Origin: SAR116 cluster bacterium AG-426-A06
Lineage (GTDB): Bacteria; Pseudomonadota; Alphaproteobacteria; Puniceispirillales; Marisalimonadaceae
DNA length: 36,651 nt
NCBI GenBank assembly: GCA_003210115.1
Contig: QCNM01000006.1
Coordinates: 1 to 36,651, forward strand
Direction of reading: 5' to 3'
A model generated the notes under the pieces. It had not been told where the DNA came from and ran no database searches. It was given only the letters and a program-made list of their open reading frames with translations. A program made the position numbers and the translations under genes. Positions 36,020 through 36,651 of this stretch are shown in pieces (position 1 is the stretch's first letter; every line of letters starts with the position of its first letter).

Positions 36020-36182
36020 TTTTTACTTTTTCATGAAGTAGACTAGAATATCCAACTTTTAAAAGTCTTTTTCCAGTAATTTTTTTTTCATCACGTTGAT
36101 TAATTTGTATTTTTCTAAGTTTTAAATTTTCTCTTAATGCAGAAGAAAGATTTTTATTTTTATTGATAGTATTTTTTGACAT
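36012..36182 (-). CDS. small basic conserved-type protein upstream of murA (56 aa)
   Basis: Hand translation: MSKNTINKNKNLSSALRENLKLRKIQINQRDEKKITGKRLLKVGYSSLLHEKVKNE*, overlapping the murA start codon. Not in the track. Confidence 0.55.
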   Translation of the reverse strand: MSKNTINKNKNLSSALRENLKLRKIQINQRDEKKITGKRLLKVGYSSLLHEKVKNE

Positions 36183-36247
36183 AATTGATAATAATTTACT
36201 ATATGATAATTTAGTTCTGGATTTATGTCTAGATCAACTCAAAATAA

Positions 36248-36323
36248 GCCGCCATAGCTCCAGCGGTAGAGCGCGTCATTGGTAATGACGAGGTCACTGG
36301 TTCAAATCCAGTTGGCGGCACCA
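36248..36323 (+). tRNA. tRNA-Thr (anticodon GGT), CCA encoded
   Basis: GCCGCCATAGCTCCAGCGGTAGAGCGCGTCATTGGTAATGACGAGGTCACTGGTTCAAATCCAGTTGGCGGCACCA folds as a cloverleaf. Confidence 0.97.
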
Positions 36324-36337
36324 TAACTAAAAAAATT

Positions 36338-36651
36338 TTATTGAGATCTTATCTCAGCTCCAAATTTTTCAAATACACTTTCAATAATTTTTGAACTTAA
36401 TTTCTCTAAATCATCATCTGTTAATGATTTTTCTATAGGTTGAATTATTATAGATAATGAAACAGATTTTTTATCATTTGGAATATTATTTCCTTGATAA
36501 ATATCAAAAACTGAAATTTTTTGAATTAACATTTTGTCAACTAATTTTATTTCATTTATTAGATTCTCAACATTTAATTCATTGTTAATTAAAAAAGAAA
36601 AGTCTCTGGATAAAGATTGTAAATAATTTATTTTGAGCAAAGGTTTTGAAA
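36338..36651 (-). CDS. pheT: phenylalanyl-tRNA synthetase beta subunit, C-terminal part (continues past right edge)
   Basis: FDX-ACB domain signature SLSRDFSFLINNELNVENLINEIKLVDKMLIQKISVFDIYQG...KKSVSLSIIIQP. The frame stays open to the window end (SKPLLKINYLQ...). Confidence 0.88.
   Translation of the reverse strand, partial: SKPLLKINYLQSLSRDFSFLINNELNVENLINEIKLVDKMLIQKISVFDIYQGNNIPNDKKSVSLSIIIQPIEKSLTDDDLEKLSSKIIESVFEKFGAEIRSQ

Noticed and set aside
1-36651. CRISPR array, transposase/integrase or phage structural genes
   Set aside because: No regularly spaced repeats and no recognisable Cas, transposase, integrase or phage proteins seen.

Overview
AT-rich, gene-dense bacterial chromosomal window, most likely from a motile marine alphaproteobacterium (inferred from gene content and order, e.g. 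murA-DUF2948-hisG-hisD-infA-maf-yacG). From left to right it contains: (i) a flagellar/accessory block at 1-5.8 kb, with the end of a FliA-like sigma factor, a FlgE/F/G-type rod/hook protein, an NHLP-like small protein, a Sel1-like protein, a coiled-coil plus ParA/MinD ATPase pair, a cNMP-binding-domain protein and a FliL-like protein; (ii) a leftward catabolic cluster at 5.8-11.9 kb, with an AbrB-type membrane protein, PrpF-like isomerase, isopropylmalate-dehydrogenase-like enzyme, enoyl-CoA hydratase, CaiB CoA-transferase and HMG-CoA-lyase-like enzyme, divergent from a TAXI-TRAP transporter; (iii) a BMP-type ABC transporter packed directly behind the TRAP genes; (iv) a second metabolic block with TauE/SafE, HpcH/HpaI aldolase, hydroxyacid dehydrogenase, TauD-like dioxygenase and GMC oxidoreductase; (v) a NaChBac-type voltage-gated Na+ channel and an acyl-CoA synthetase; (vi) a two-gene sugar/glycosylation locus lying between an intact tRNA-Phe and a decayed 3' copy of that tRNA; and (vii) a housekeeping block (yacG, maf, infA, hisD, hisG, DUF2948, murA, tRNA-Thr, pheT end). 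I translated three short genes absent from the ORF track by hand. The best leads are the tRNA-Phe-bracketed mini-island, the NHLP-like protein in a flagellar neighbourhood, and the proposed 3-methylglutaconate/HMG-type pathway. All functional assignments come from reading motifs; no database searches were run.
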